Positions 44,537 to 55,836 of a DNA stretch of 64,000 nucleotides are shown here, piece after piece. The translations under genes were made by a program, and so were the position numbers. This DNA is from Fibrobacter sp. Lineage in GTDB: Bacteria > Fibrobacterota > Fibrobacteria > Fibrobacterales > Fibrobacteraceae. Below the pieces are notes generated by a model. The model searched no databases and had not been told where the DNA came from. It saw only the letters and a program-made list of their open reading frames with translations. The stretch lies in NCBI GenBank assembly GCA_017503015.1, contig JAFVTX010000050.1, forward strand, positions 62,001-126,000. The letters are read 5' to 3'. The stretch's first letter is position 1. Every line of letters begins with the position of its first letter.

Positions 44537-45676
44537 CTACCTGTCAATTTCGGGAATCACGGGGTCCAAGGTGGCTAGGATGGTCACCAGGTCCGAAATC
44601 TTGTGGCCCTGGACCATCTTGTTGAGGGCCGCGATGTGGGGGAAACTTGGACCGCGTGTGTGTATGCGGTAGGGCTTCTCGCCGGTAGTGGCGGCTACTA
44701 CGTAGGTGGCGTAGAGCCCCTTGGCGGTCTCGATTTCGCTGTAGTAGCGGCCCACCGGCAAACGCACCGGCTTTTCTTTGGAGCGCCAAGGCCCTTCGGT
44801 GGGGAACCGATCAATGCACTGCCGGAGGATTTTCATGGACTCGTGGATTTCGGCGATACGCACCGTGTAACGGTCGTAGCAGTCCCCGTTGTGGGTCACG
44901 GGAACTTCGAAATCGAAGGAGTCGTAGATGCTGTAGGGGTTCGCCCGGCGCACGTCAAAGTTCACGCCGCTGGCCCTGAGCACGGGACCGGAGCATCCGT
45001 AGGCGATGGCGTCTTCCTTGGAGAGGATGCCTATACCCTTGCTGCGTTCCAGAACAATGATGTTCTTGGAAAGGAACCGCTCGTAATCCTTCATGGTGTC
45101 ATCCATGTGGTCGAGGAAAGCCTTGACCCGCGGGATAAACGTGTCGGGCACGTCGTAACGACTTCCACCCGGCCTGAAGAAGTTGGTGGTGAGTCTGGAG
45201 CCCGTCACCTCTTCCAAGATGTCGTGGATCATCTCGCGTTCCTTGAAACCGTACAGCAGGCAGGTCTGTCCGCCCAGGTCGCCGCCAAAGCAGGCGAAGA
45301 ACACCAGGTGGCTCGCAATACGGCCCAGTTCCTGCAGCATCACGCGGATATATTCCGCCTTCTCGGGAACGCCGATGTTCATGCCTTTCTCGAGGGCGAT
45401 GACCACACCCAGGTTGTTCTGGATGGCGGTAAGGTAGTCCTGACGGTCGGAAAGGGCGATGTACTGCAGGTAACTCATGGATTCGGCCTGCTTTTCCATA
45501 CCGCGATGGATATAGCCGAAATGGGGCACCAGCTCTACGATGGTCTCGCCGTCCATGCGGAGGGCGAGGCGCAGGGCCCCGTGGGTACTGGGGTGCTGGG
45601 GACCCATGTTGATGAAAAATTCTTCGGTGTTGGTTTCACGCTGAATGCGGAATCCCGGAGGAAGCATTCCTGTCAT
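44537..45676 (-). CDS. nuoD: Complex I subunit NuoD (49-kDa type)
   Basis: A 379-residue hydrogenase-related subunit that lines the quinone site. It shows FFINMGPQHPSTHGALRL with the quinone-site His, VPHFGYIHRGMEKQ, GCSGPVLRASG and SFPHIAALNKMVQGHKISDLVTILATLDPVIPEIDR at the end. Not fused to NuoC, unlike E. coli; NuoC is instead fused to NuoB. Overlaps nuoBC by 4 bases. Confidence 0.96.
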   Translation of the reverse strand: MTGMLPPGFRIQRETNTEEFFINMGPQHPSTHGALRLALRMDGETIVELVPHFGYIHRGMEKQAESMSYLQYIALSDRQDYLTAIQNNLGVVIALEKGMNIGVPEKAEYIRVMLQELGRIASHLVFFACFGGDLGGQTCLLYGFKEREMIHDILEEVTGSRLTTNFFRPGGSRYDVPDTFIPRVKAFLDHMDDTMKDYERFLSKNIIVLERSKGIGILSKEDAIAYGCSGPVLRASGVNFDVRRANPYSIYDSFDFEVPVTHNGDCYDRYTVRIAEIHESMKILRQCIDRFPTEGPWRSKEKPVRLPVGRYYSEIETAKGLYATYVVAATTGEKPYRIHTRGPSFPHIAALNKMVQGHKISDLVTILATLDPVIPEIDR

Positions 45677-46932
45677 ACGGGCCTCCTGATCATTTCCGGG
45701 TGGGTAAAGTCCTTGCGCAGGGGGTAGCCTACGAAGTCGTCGTCCAAGAAGATTCGGCGCTGGTCGGGGTGGCCCACGAAGTCGATGCCGAACATGTCGT
45801 AAACTTCACGTTCCTTGAATTCCGCCGCCGGATACAGGTGGCTGATGCTGGGGGCGTGGGCAAGGAGCGCCGTGGCCCGCTGCTCTTCGGGAATGGAAAA
45901 GTCCTTTTTCAGTTGCAGGCAGAGGAACAGCTTGTGTCCGTGTTCCATGCTGCGGAACTGGGACACTACGTCAAAATGGTCGTCGTAGTCGATACCTACG
46001 ATGTCGATGAGGTAGTCCATCTTGAGGCTGGCCTCATCCTTGATGAATTCCACCATGGGCAGGTAGTCTTCGGGGGTGACCATCACTTCTAGCGGTCGGT
46101 CCGCCGGCATGGCGGCCACCACGTCTTCCACAGGGTCTTCGCTGTGGGTATGCACCGTTACCGCCGGGAATTTTTCCTTCAGCTTTGCGTAGATGTCGGA
46201 CTGGGTAAGCCCCATGCGCTTGAAGGGGACCCGCTCCACTTCGGGAAAGTCCTCTTTCTTGATGCGGATGGGCTTGAAACTGGACTTGTAGTCGGGATTT
46301 TCTTCCTTGAACTTGGCCCTGGCTTCTGCCATCTCCTCGTCTTTCATCTCTTCCAGGGCGGCCCAGGTCTTGGCGGCTTCGCGGTAGCGGTCCATGGTGG
46401 ACACGTCTTTGGGGGAACCCTCGTGCCAGGGGTTACGGCAGGTCTCCTTCAGGATTTTTTCACGAAGGGTCAAAAGCCCGTGGAAAAGGGCCTCGGGCCT
46501 GGGTGGGCATCCGGGGACGAACACGTCTACGGGAATCAGGTTCTGGGCGCCACGGACTACGGAGTAGTTGTCGTAGATGAAGGGCCCGCCGCTGATGGTG
46601 CAGGCGCCCATGGCGATGGCGTACTTGGGGCCAGGAATCTGCTCCCACAGCATCTGGATGGCAGGCGCCATGCGGCGGGTGATGGTTCCCGCCAAAATAA
46701 ACAGGTCCGCCTGTCTTGGAGAGCTGCGGAACACTTCACTTCCAAAGCGGGCGATGTCGTAGCGGGCCATGGAACTGCTCATCATCTCGATGGCGCAGCA
46801 GCTGGTGCCGTAGGTCAAGGGCCAAATGGAATTTGCACGGGCCCAGTTCACCACGTAGTCGATGGCGTTTACCACGTACTTACCGCCCGGAATAGGGTCC
46901 AGGATTTTTGGAGCGTAATTAATTATTCCCAT
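45673..46932 (-). CDS. Fused complex I subunits NuoB-NuoC
   Basis: A 419-residue single reading frame. Residues 1-165 are NuoB, with all four ligands of cluster N2: Cys45-Cys46 (GTSCCAIEMM), Cys111 (GACTISGG) and Cys142 (VPGCPPRPEAL). Residues 165-235 are a charged linker (EEMKDEEMAEARAKFKEE). Residues 236-419 are NuoC, with YLIDIVGIDY, FKEREVYDMFGI and the closing GYPLRKDF. No frameshift or stop divides them, so the fusion looks genuine. NuoB and NuoC touch each other in the assembled connecting arm, so fusion is structurally reasonable. Overlaps nuoA by 10 bases. Confidence 0.95.
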   Translation of the reverse strand: MGIINYAPKILDPIPGGKYVVNAIDYVVNWARANSIWPLTYGTSCCAIEMMSSSMARYDIARFGSEVFRSSPRQADLFILAGTITRRMAPAIQMLWEQIPGPKYAIAMGACTISGGPFIYDNYSVVRGAQNLIPVDVFVPGCPPRPEALFHGLLTLREKILKETCRNPWHEGSPKDVSTMDRYREAAKTWAALEEMKDEEMAEARAKFKEENPDYKSSFKPIRIKKEDFPEVERVPFKRMGLTQSDIYAKLKEKFPAVTVHTHSEDPVEDVVAAMPADRPLEVMVTPEDYLPMVEFIKDEASLKMDYLIDIVGIDYDDHFDVVSQFRSMEHGHKLFLCLQLKKDFSIPEEQRATALLAHAPSISHLYPAAEFKEREVYDMFGIDFVGHPDQRRIFLDDDFVGYPLRKDFTHPEMIRRPV

Positions 46933-47303
46933 TTCAGGATTCCTTTTTTCCAGGCGTAGGCGAGGCCGGAAACGAGAATGGCCATAAATATCACAAGGTC
47001 AATGATAACGACCGCAGGGGCGAGGGGCGTGTTCCCGGCCATGATTTCCTTGAAGTTCATGAGCACGGGATACAGGAACAAAGCTTCGATGTCGAATACC
47101 AGGAACAAGAGTGCGAACAGGTAGTAACCCACCTTGAACTGGATGCGGGCGTTTCCGATGGTCTGCATGCCGCATTCGTAGGGGGCCATCTTGTTCTTGG
47201 TGTTCTTGGTACGGTAGCCCAGCAGAAGCCCGGTGACGGTAGCCGCCGCCGCGATGAAGGCACCCAAGAAGAGGAAAAATGATAATATGATGTATTCGGA
47301 CAT
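46923..47303 (-). CDS. nuoA: Complex I subunit NuoA
   Basis: A 126-residue three-helix membrane subunit: LLGYRTKNTKNKMAPYECGMQ (the loop with the conserved Cys near the quinone site), ARIQFKVGYYLFALLFLVFDIEALFLYPV, then the third helix. First gene of the nuo operon. The 49 bases before its start are a 7-bp repeat array, so the promoter is probably further upstream, near 47360-47420; no SD is visible. Confidence 0.95.
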   Translation of the reverse strand: MSEYIILSFFLFLGAFIAAAATVTGLLLGYRTKNTKNKMAPYECGMQTIGNARIQFKVGYYLFALLFLVFDIEALFLYPVLMNFKEIMAGNTPLAPAVVIIDLVIFMAILVSGLAYAWKKGILKWE

Positions 47304-47308
47304 TTTTA

Positions 47309-47357
47309 GGTTCGGGGTTCGAGGTTCGAGGTGTGGGGTTCAAGGTAGGAGTAGAGA
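47309..47357. repeat. 7-bp-period array, unit ggttcga, upstream of nuoA
   Basis: GGTTCGG, GGTTCGA, GGTTCGA, GGTGTGG, GGTTCAA, GGTAGGA, GTAGAGA: seven units in phase starting 5 bases from the nuoA start codon. The longest array in the window. Confidence 0.85.
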
Positions 47358-47424
47358 GTCTTTGAAATAAGAGGCTTCAGACAAATCTTTTGGACCGAAA
47401 ACCTCAAAGCGAGTTTACGAGCGA

Positions 47425-47452
47425 CCTCATGCCTCATACCTCATACCTCTTA
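47425..47452. repeat. 7-bp-period array, unit cctcata, at a gene 3' end
   Basis: CCTCATG, CCTCATA, CCTCATA, CCTCTTA. The last three bases (TTA) are the stop codon of the minus-strand gene at 47450. Confidence 0.8.
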
Positions 47453-48037
47453 GTAGAAGTTCTGTAATTCCTGTATCGTTCCAAAAAGGGTGTTGCCTAT
47501 CTGGAACCGTTCAACGATATGCTTTACCAGCTCTCGGAATTCCTTGATGGTGGCAAGGGACATGGCCGAAAGCTTTTCCTGGATAGAACTGACGAATCCC
47601 TTGTCCACCGGTTGCGCTTTCATACCCTGCATGTTCATGCCCCAGTCGTGGAGCATCTTGTCGGTGTCGATTCGTGCGATGATATAGTGGGTGGTAGAAA
47701 GCAGTTCCCGCAGAAAGTGCACCAGGAAGATTTCTTCTTGCAGAATGCCCCAGCGCTTGTCCTTGGAATATAGCGTGGCCTCTTCGGCCTTGCCGTAAAA
47801 GATGGCGGCCTGGGCGTATTCCAGACAGGTGGTAATTAGGCGCTCGTAGTGCTTGATTTCTTGTTGCAGGTGGGCGAACCATTCTTCGTCAAACTTGCCT
47901 CCGGTGGTGCCGTTATAGTCGTTGGGCAACAGCGCCCTGAAGGCGTAATAGACCTCTTCGTAGTAACGGTTCCGCATGCGGCAGTTGAAGGCCCTGTTCT
48001 TCAGGGTGTAGTCGCTATGGTGCAGGGGTGTCATCAT
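47450..48037 (-). CDS. Unknown protein translationally coupled to rel
   Basis: A 195-residue soluble, mostly helical protein that I do not recognise. Features: MMTPLHHSDYTLKNRAFNCRM at the start, several His/Tyr-rich helices (RMRNRYYEEVYYAFRALLP; EIKHYERLITTCLEYAQAAIFYG), and a C-terminal helix with the repeated FRELVKHIVERFQIG pattern. No signal peptide or membrane segment. Its ATG overlaps the rel stop (ATGA at 48034-48037), so it is made from the rel mRNA. A role linked to the stringent response or to ribosomes is possible from context only. Confidence 0.6.
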   Translation of the reverse strand: MMTPLHHSDYTLKNRAFNCRMRNRYYEEVYYAFRALLPNDYNGTTGGKFDEEWFAHLQQEIKHYERLITTCLEYAQAAIFYGKAEEATLYSKDKRWGILQEEIFLVHFLRELLSTTHYIIARIDTDKMLHDWGMNMQGMKAQPVDKGFVSSIQEKLSAMSLATIKEFRELVKHIVERFQIGNTLFGTIQELQNFY

Positions 48038-50178
48038 GATTTTTTAACCTCCCGCACGCCGCTAATCTGCTGGATCTTGTAGGTGACGGAATCCACCTGC
48101 TCCTTGCGGAAGGCCTTGAATTCCATACGGATCCTGCCAGAGGACTGCTTGCTGACCACGCTCATCTGGTCCAGGAACAGGTTTTCGTCCTTGATGACCT
48201 TCAGCACGTCGAAGGTAATGTTCTTGCGGTTGTCCGTTTCCACGATCAGGTGGGTGGTGAAGGGCTCCGAAAGGTCCGGGCTCCATTGCACCGGAATCTG
48301 CTGCTCTACGGGGAAATCCTTGAGACAGGGGCACTTGAGGGAGTGCACCTCGATACCCACCTGTGGCCGCATGATTCCCACGATCTTGTCGCCGGGCACG
48401 GGCCCGCAGCAGCTGGCGAAATGCACCACCAGGTTGGTCTCCTGGCCGATTTCCAGGGGCATGTCGTCTTGGACGGGGCTCTTCTTGTCCTTGTTGAAGG
48501 TGGGGAAAAACCGGAGGGCCGAAACTTCCTTGGAAATGTTCTCGCCGCCGTTCAAGAAACGGTGGATGTCCTGCAGGGGGAGTTCTCCCTGGCCCAGCCG
48601 TTCGTAGAAGGTCTCGATGTTCGGTGTGCCGAAATGCTTTGCGGTACTTTCGTCCGAAGGATACTGGTCCTTTTCCATCTTGGAGACCCGCAGTTCACGG
48701 GTCCAGATTTCACGGCCCAGGTCCCGGGCTTGCTGCAGCATGCTGGTCTTCATCCACTTGCGCAGTTCCTGCTTGGCCTTGGTGGTGGTCACCATCTCCA
48801 GCCATTCCGGGCTGGGTTCCTGGGTGGGACTTTTCAGCACCTGGATGGTGGCCCCGTGGGGCACGGGCTTGTCCAGACTTACCACCTCGTCGTTGATGCG
48901 GGCCCCTATGCAGTGGAGTCCGAGCTCCGTATGCACAGCAAAGGCAAAGTCCAGCACGATAGCCCCGTCGGGCAGTTCGATGGAGTTCCCCTTGGGGGTG
49001 AACACCACGATTCCCTCGGGCTTCAGGTCCACCTTCAAAAAGTCCAGGTATTCGCGACTGTCCGAAATTTCGGACTGGAGCTTGACCATGTGGTCCAGCC
49101 AGGCCAGTTCTTCGCCTTCGTGCTGGGTTTCCAGCTTGTAGGCCCAGTGGGCGGCAAAGCCCTTCTCTGCCGTCAGGTCCATGTCCTTGGTGCGGATCTG
49201 GACCTCCACCATCTTGTTTTCGGGCCCGATGACCGTGGTATGGATACTCTGGTAAAGGTTCGGCTTCGGGGTGGCGATGTAGTCCTTGAAGCGGCTCTGG
49301 AGGGGCGGCCACAGGTTGTGGACATAGCCTAGGGCCAGGTAGCATTCAGGAATGGTATCCACGATAATGCGGATGGCGAAAATGTCGAAGATGTCCTCGA
49401 ATTCGCAACCCCGTGCAATCATCTTGTTGTAGATGCTGTAAATGTTCTTGGTGCGGCCCTGGATGGTGCAGTCGAAATCTTCTAGGGCGAGCTTGATCTG
49501 CAAGGGCCCGATGACGGACTGGATGTACTTTTCCCGGGCTTCCTTGTTCTCGATAAGGGCGTCCACCAGTTTCTGGTATTCTACCGGGTTCACGTACTTG
49601 AAGCTCAGGTCTTCAAGCTCCGTCTTGAGCTTGTACAGGCCGAACCGGTGGGTGAGGGGCACGTAGATGTCCAGGGTCTCCTGGGCGATAATCTTGCGTT
49701 TCTCGGGTTTCATGTACTGCATGGTCCGCATGTTGTGGATGCGGTCCGCAATCTTGATCATGATGACCCGGGGGTCTTTCGCCATGGCGGTAATGAGCTT
49801 GCGGTAGGTTTCCGCCTTGCGGGCGGTCTTGCTCTCTTGCTGGGCTGCGGTAATCTTGGTGACGGCGTCCACCATGAAGGCGGTATCGTCGCCGAATTTT
49901 TCAGAAATTTCGCTTAGGGTGTGGGGCGTGTCCTCTACTACGTCGTGGAGTAGCCCGGCAAGCACCGTGGCCTGGTCCTGTTTCAGGTCCGCAAGGATCT
50001 TGGCCACCTCGTAGGGGTGCTCGGTATAGGGCATGCCGCTCTTGCGGTACTGGCCGCTGTGGGCCTCTGCAATAAAGACAATGGCATTCTCCAGAATCTC
50101 GCGGTTCAGGGCGGGATTCTTCTTGATGAGCACGTCCACGATGTGCTTCTGGTTGGATGTCAACTCTTGCACTGCCAT
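48034..50178 (-). CDS. rel: Bifunctional (p)ppGpp synthetase/hydrolase (Rel/SpoT)
   Basis: A 714-residue stringent-response enzyme. Order of domains: HD hydrolase (HPYEVAKILADLKQDQATVL and AGLLHDVVEDT, near 45-80), synthetase (IQGRTKNIYSIYNKM; the SRFKDYIATPKPNLYQSIHT block), TGS (VVFTPKGNSIELPDGAIVLDFAFAVH), a zinc-finger/helical region (FASCCGPVPGDKIVG) and a C-terminal ACT domain. The RFKD form of the RxKD motif marks a two-way Rel/SpoT rather than a synthetase-only RelA (ExDD). TAAATT ends 7 bases before the ATG. Confidence 0.96.
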   Translation of the reverse strand: MAVQELTSNQKHIVDVLIKKNPALNREILENAIVFIAEAHSGQYRKSGMPYTEHPYEVAKILADLKQDQATVLAGLLHDVVEDTPHTLSEISEKFGDDTAFMVDAVTKITAAQQESKTARKAETYRKLITAMAKDPRVIMIKIADRIHNMRTMQYMKPEKRKIIAQETLDIYVPLTHRFGLYKLKTELEDLSFKYVNPVEYQKLVDALIENKEAREKYIQSVIGPLQIKLALEDFDCTIQGRTKNIYSIYNKMIARGCEFEDIFDIFAIRIIVDTIPECYLALGYVHNLWPPLQSRFKDYIATPKPNLYQSIHTTVIGPENKMVEVQIRTKDMDLTAEKGFAAHWAYKLETQHEGEELAWLDHMVKLQSEISDSREYLDFLKVDLKPEGIVVFTPKGNSIELPDGAIVLDFAFAVHTELGLHCIGARINDEVVSLDKPVPHGATIQVLKSPTQEPSPEWLEMVTTTKAKQELRKWMKTSMLQQARDLGREIWTRELRVSKMEKDQYPSDESTAKHFGTPNIETFYERLGQGELPLQDIHRFLNGGENISKEVSALRFFPTFNKDKKSPVQDDMPLEIGQETNLVVHFASCCGPVPGDKIVGIMRPQVGIEVHSLKCPCLKDFPVEQQIPVQWSPDLSEPFTTHLIVETDNRKNITFDVLKVIKDENLFLDQMSVVSKQSSGRIRMEFKAFRKEQVDSVTYKIQQISGVREVKKS

Positions 50179-50278
50179 TATCTACAATTTATTATAAAAT
50201 CAGGTAGAAAAACGGCAATTTTGGGAATATAAGCCAAAAATAAGGTTTTCTAAATAGAATAGCGGCCGGGATGCTAAA

Positions 50279-50965
50279 TTAGAATATCCAGTAGTTGGCG
50301 CCCAGCTTGAAAGACAGGTCTTTTGCACCGCTTAGGTCTATAAACTTGCCCTTGGAATCGGGATAGAGTTCGGTTAGCCCAAAGCCAATTCGCAGGTCTA
50401 CACCAAGCTTGTCCATGACATAATAGCCGCCGCCTACGGCAATGCCAAAACCAAAGGATGTCTGTTCCACCTTTTCGGGAATGGAGTGGGTTGTTGTCCC
50501 ACCAGATACCTTGTCCGCCACTTTGGCCTTGAGAGATACGTCACTGCTTAGGTTGAGTCCCAGCTGGGGGCCGATATAGGCATAAAATTTCGGGGTGGCA
50601 TTGGCCCTGACAAGCAATGGTATTTCCAAGTCCATCTGGCTAAATTCACGTTCGCCCAAATCGTCATCTTGGGAGTAGCTTGCATAGCGGAACAAAAGTT
50701 CCGGGGTGAAATGGATGGTGGGCGTAAGGACAATACGGCCAACGGCGCCACCTTCCAAGTTTATGCCGCCCGGATTTTCGTCGCTCTCGCCACCGGACCA
50801 GTCGTCTTCTAGGCCCCAGATCATGCCGTAACCGACCGCCAAACGGGCGCCTAGCCCAATTGCAGGGGCACTAGTTTTGGAACCGGCCTCTTCAGATTCT
50901 TGTGCCAAGGCGAGCACCCCTGCACATAGGACTGCCATTACGGATGTTAGAATTTTATTCATCAT
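50279..50965 (-). CDS. Outer-membrane beta-barrel protein (PorT-like)
   Basis: A 228-residue exported barrel: signal peptide MNKILTSVMAVLCAGVLALA, then eight or more amphipathic strands (IGLGARLAVGYGMIWG, GFGIAVGGGYYVMDK, LGVDLRIGFGLTELYP) and a C-terminal aromatic strand LSFKLGANYWIF. The start was placed at the first of two adjacent ATGs after SD GAGGAG (50965 or 50962). An internal loop (about 40-60) is rich in Asp and Gly. Function unknown, similar in style to the product at 30743. Stands alone between rel and ispD. Confidence 0.72.
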   Translation of the reverse strand: MMNKILTSVMAVLCAGVLALAQESEEAGSKTSAPAIGLGARLAVGYGMIWGLEDDWSGGESDENPGGINLEGGAVGRIVLTPTIHFTPELLFRYASYSQDDDLGEREFSQMDLEIPLLVRANATPKFYAYIGPQLGLNLSSDVSLKAKVADKVSGGTTTHSIPEKVEQTSFGFGIAVGGGYYVMDKLGVDLRIGFGLTELYPDSKGKFIDLSGAKDLSFKLGANYWIF

Positions 50966-51008
50966 TTTCTCCTCGCTTAAATTTTTGCTATTGAACGACA
51001 GGACGCGT

Positions 51009-53972
<2,964 letters not shown>

Positions 53973-53977
53973 CGAAT

Positions 53978-53998
53978 AGGGAGGGCATTGCCCTCCCT
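53978..53998. terminator. Bidirectional hairpin between icd and the OLD nuclease
   Basis: AGGGAGGGC-ATT-GCCCTCCCT, 9-bp stem; flanks are not strongly T-rich (TAATAATAT on the right). Confidence 0.8.
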
Positions 53999-54005
53999 AA
54001 TAATA

Positions 54006-55790
54006 TCAGCTGTCTGTTTCCTGACTACCTTCGATAATCCACTTACACAGTTCCAAGATTCCCTCGTAGTCAGGCAGGCTTTTGATGAAGTCTGGCGATT
54101 TGCTCCGTTCCACAAATCCGTTCCAGGCGCCTTCGTTTTTTGCCTTGATTCCCAGGTGCTCTTCGATAGCGCCGTGGGTCCACACCCAGATTCCCTGGCT
54201 CCGGAGTTTAGCGTGAATACTCTTGATGGGCCGCTCCGCCTCGGGCATGGACGCCATCATGGAATAGGCCATAGAAGCACTGATGTTGCTGTGCTTACTC
54301 ACGGGGAGGCCGTTGTTCAGGCGCAGGTGATGGTGGAACGCCAGTTCCCTAAACAGGTTCCTGCAGAACTTCACGTCAGGGTCGTTGGCTTCCAAGAATC
54401 CGTCCCGGGTAGCTGTGGTAAAGGCATAGTCCAAATCCACAATAGCCCGTACCGGCATGTCCATGGCGTTCAGCACCTGCATACTCTTGCGGGTGTTGCT
54501 CACGCCTCCCTGACGCACAAGGGCGCACTTGATAAGGGCAAAGGATTTCCCGGTAATGCGCTCAAACAGAGCCGGTAGAACCCGCCATTCTGTCTTGCCT
54601 TCGGTCAGCAACACATAGTCCGCAAACAAAAGTTCGTTACTGTTGCTCAAGCTGAACAGCATCTGCAGTTGGCTAGGAGCATCTTGCACCACCTGATGCA
54701 CCGCATCTTCGATTCGCTTGCGCATGAAGGTGCCCCGTTCCTTGTTCTTGCGGATCAGGAGGGAAGTGCTCACGTCTTCGCTGGTCACCATCTGAGCGCT
54801 GTGGGTGGCGAACACGATCTGGTAACCTTCGTTGGAGAGATTTTTCAGGGCCACACGCACCAGTTCTACCGCCTGGGGATGCAGGAACAGTTCCGGAGAA
54901 TCTATCAGGAGCATTGTCCGGCTCAGGTAGTGGTTGTTGTGGTGCTTCTTGATTTCGGAAAGGTAACGGACCAGGGCCATCTGGATGGCACGTTGGCTTC
55001 CAGCTCCCATGCGGTTGATGTCTCGTTCAAATCCGTCATCCTCGTCGATGACCTTCAGGCTTGCCGTTTTCAAGAAGGTCTCCAGTGTGGGAATGGGAAT
55101 ATCCAGTTCCACTCGCACGCTGGGGAATAGCGGCTGCAATTTCTCGTTGACTTCCCGGTCGAAGGACTTGATTTCTGCGGCCTGGTTTTCGCCACCTGGT
55201 GAAAGCAGGTCGTTGAACTTTCCCAAAATGTCGTTAAACTCACCACCAAAACGCCGTTCCAGGGGCTTAAAAATTTCATGAAGCAGTTTGGTAAAGGCCT
55301 TGTTTCCTTCAAAATCCCAGATGGCGATAGGTTCCGGGAACATGCGCTTAAAGGCGTGCTTGAAATCGTCACCCACCCGCATCCAGCCCTTGCGGCTTCC
55401 GTTCTGTCGTTGCGGGGGTACCAACGCCCACAGTTCAACATTCTCCGGAGGTATTCCCGGTACCCGCTGAATTTTTTTCACCCGCAAACTTTCGCCGTTC
55501 AGGAACGGCACAATCTCTTTAGCCTTCTCTTCCCCCAGACGGCTCAATACTGTTTCCGAGATGCCCTGAAAAAGACCTTCCACCTCCACCGGTTCGTTAC
55601 TGTCGTCAAAATAAGAGACATCTAGCGAAAAGGGGGATAGCAACCACCGGATTCCCATAAGGATATTGGTCTTACCGGCATTGTTGTAGCCTATCAGGGC
55701 GGTCATGTTGTTCAGGGGAAACGTCTGCCTGTGGATAGACCGCAGGTTGCAAATCGTAATCTCAGATAATCTTAACGGCTGGGGCTGCAT
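54006..55790 (-). CDS. OLD-family ATP-dependent nuclease (AAA ATPase + TOPRIM)
   Basis: A 594-residue OLD (overcoming lysogenization defect) family protein. N-terminal ABC-type ATPase with Walker A GYNNAGKTNI (34-43) and the LLIDSPELFLHPQ Walker B segment; His of the H-loop in FATHSAQMV. The C-terminal TOPRIM has LLTEGKTEWRVLPAL (catalytic Glu) and the metal pair in VDLDYAF. Walker B has Ser where the family usually has the second acidic residue (IEEPE/IDEPE). No UvrD-like GajB partner is adjacent, so it is not a Gabija pair; a class 1 OLD acting alone in phage defence or DNA repair is likely. The ATG at 55790 is preferred because TATATT ends 6 bases upstream; ATG 55805 and TTG 55817 are alternatives. 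Confidence 0.88.
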   Translation of the reverse strand: MQPQPLRLSEITICNLRSIHRQTFPLNNMTALIGYNNAGKTNILMGIRWLLSPFSLDVSYFDDSNEPVEVEGLFQGISETVLSRLGEEKAKEIVPFLNGESLRVKKIQRVPGIPPENVELWALVPPQRQNGSRKGWMRVGDDFKHAFKRMFPEPIAIWDFEGNKAFTKLLHEIFKPLERRFGGEFNDILGKFNDLLSPGGENQAAEIKSFDREVNEKLQPLFPSVRVELDIPIPTLETFLKTASLKVIDEDDGFERDINRMGAGSQRAIQMALVRYLSEIKKHHNNHYLSRTMLLIDSPELFLHPQAVELVRVALKNLSNEGYQIVFATHSAQMVTSEDVSTSLLIRKNKERGTFMRKRIEDAVHQVVQDAPSQLQMLFSLSNSNELLFADYVLLTEGKTEWRVLPALFERITGKSFALIKCALVRQGGVSNTRKSMQVLNAMDMPVRAIVDLDYAFTTATRDGFLEANDPDVKFCRNLFRELAFHHHLRLNNGLPVSKHSNISASMAYSMMASMPEAERPIKSIHAKLRSQGIWVWTHGAIEEHLGIKAKNEGAWNGFVERSKSPDFIKSLPDYEGILELCKWIIEGSQETDS

Positions 55791-55836
55791 ATCCTGAATA
55801 TACATTATTAGGGGCAAAAAATTCTACATTCTAGAT

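Noticed and set aside
47309-47452. Possible CRISPR array
   Set aside because: The repeats are 7 bp, directly tandem, without spacers, and no cas gene is present.
54006-55790. Gabija defence system (GajA with GajB)
   Set aside because: The nuclease is OLD-like, but no UvrD-like helicase gene is adjacent; the neighbours are nrdR and icd.
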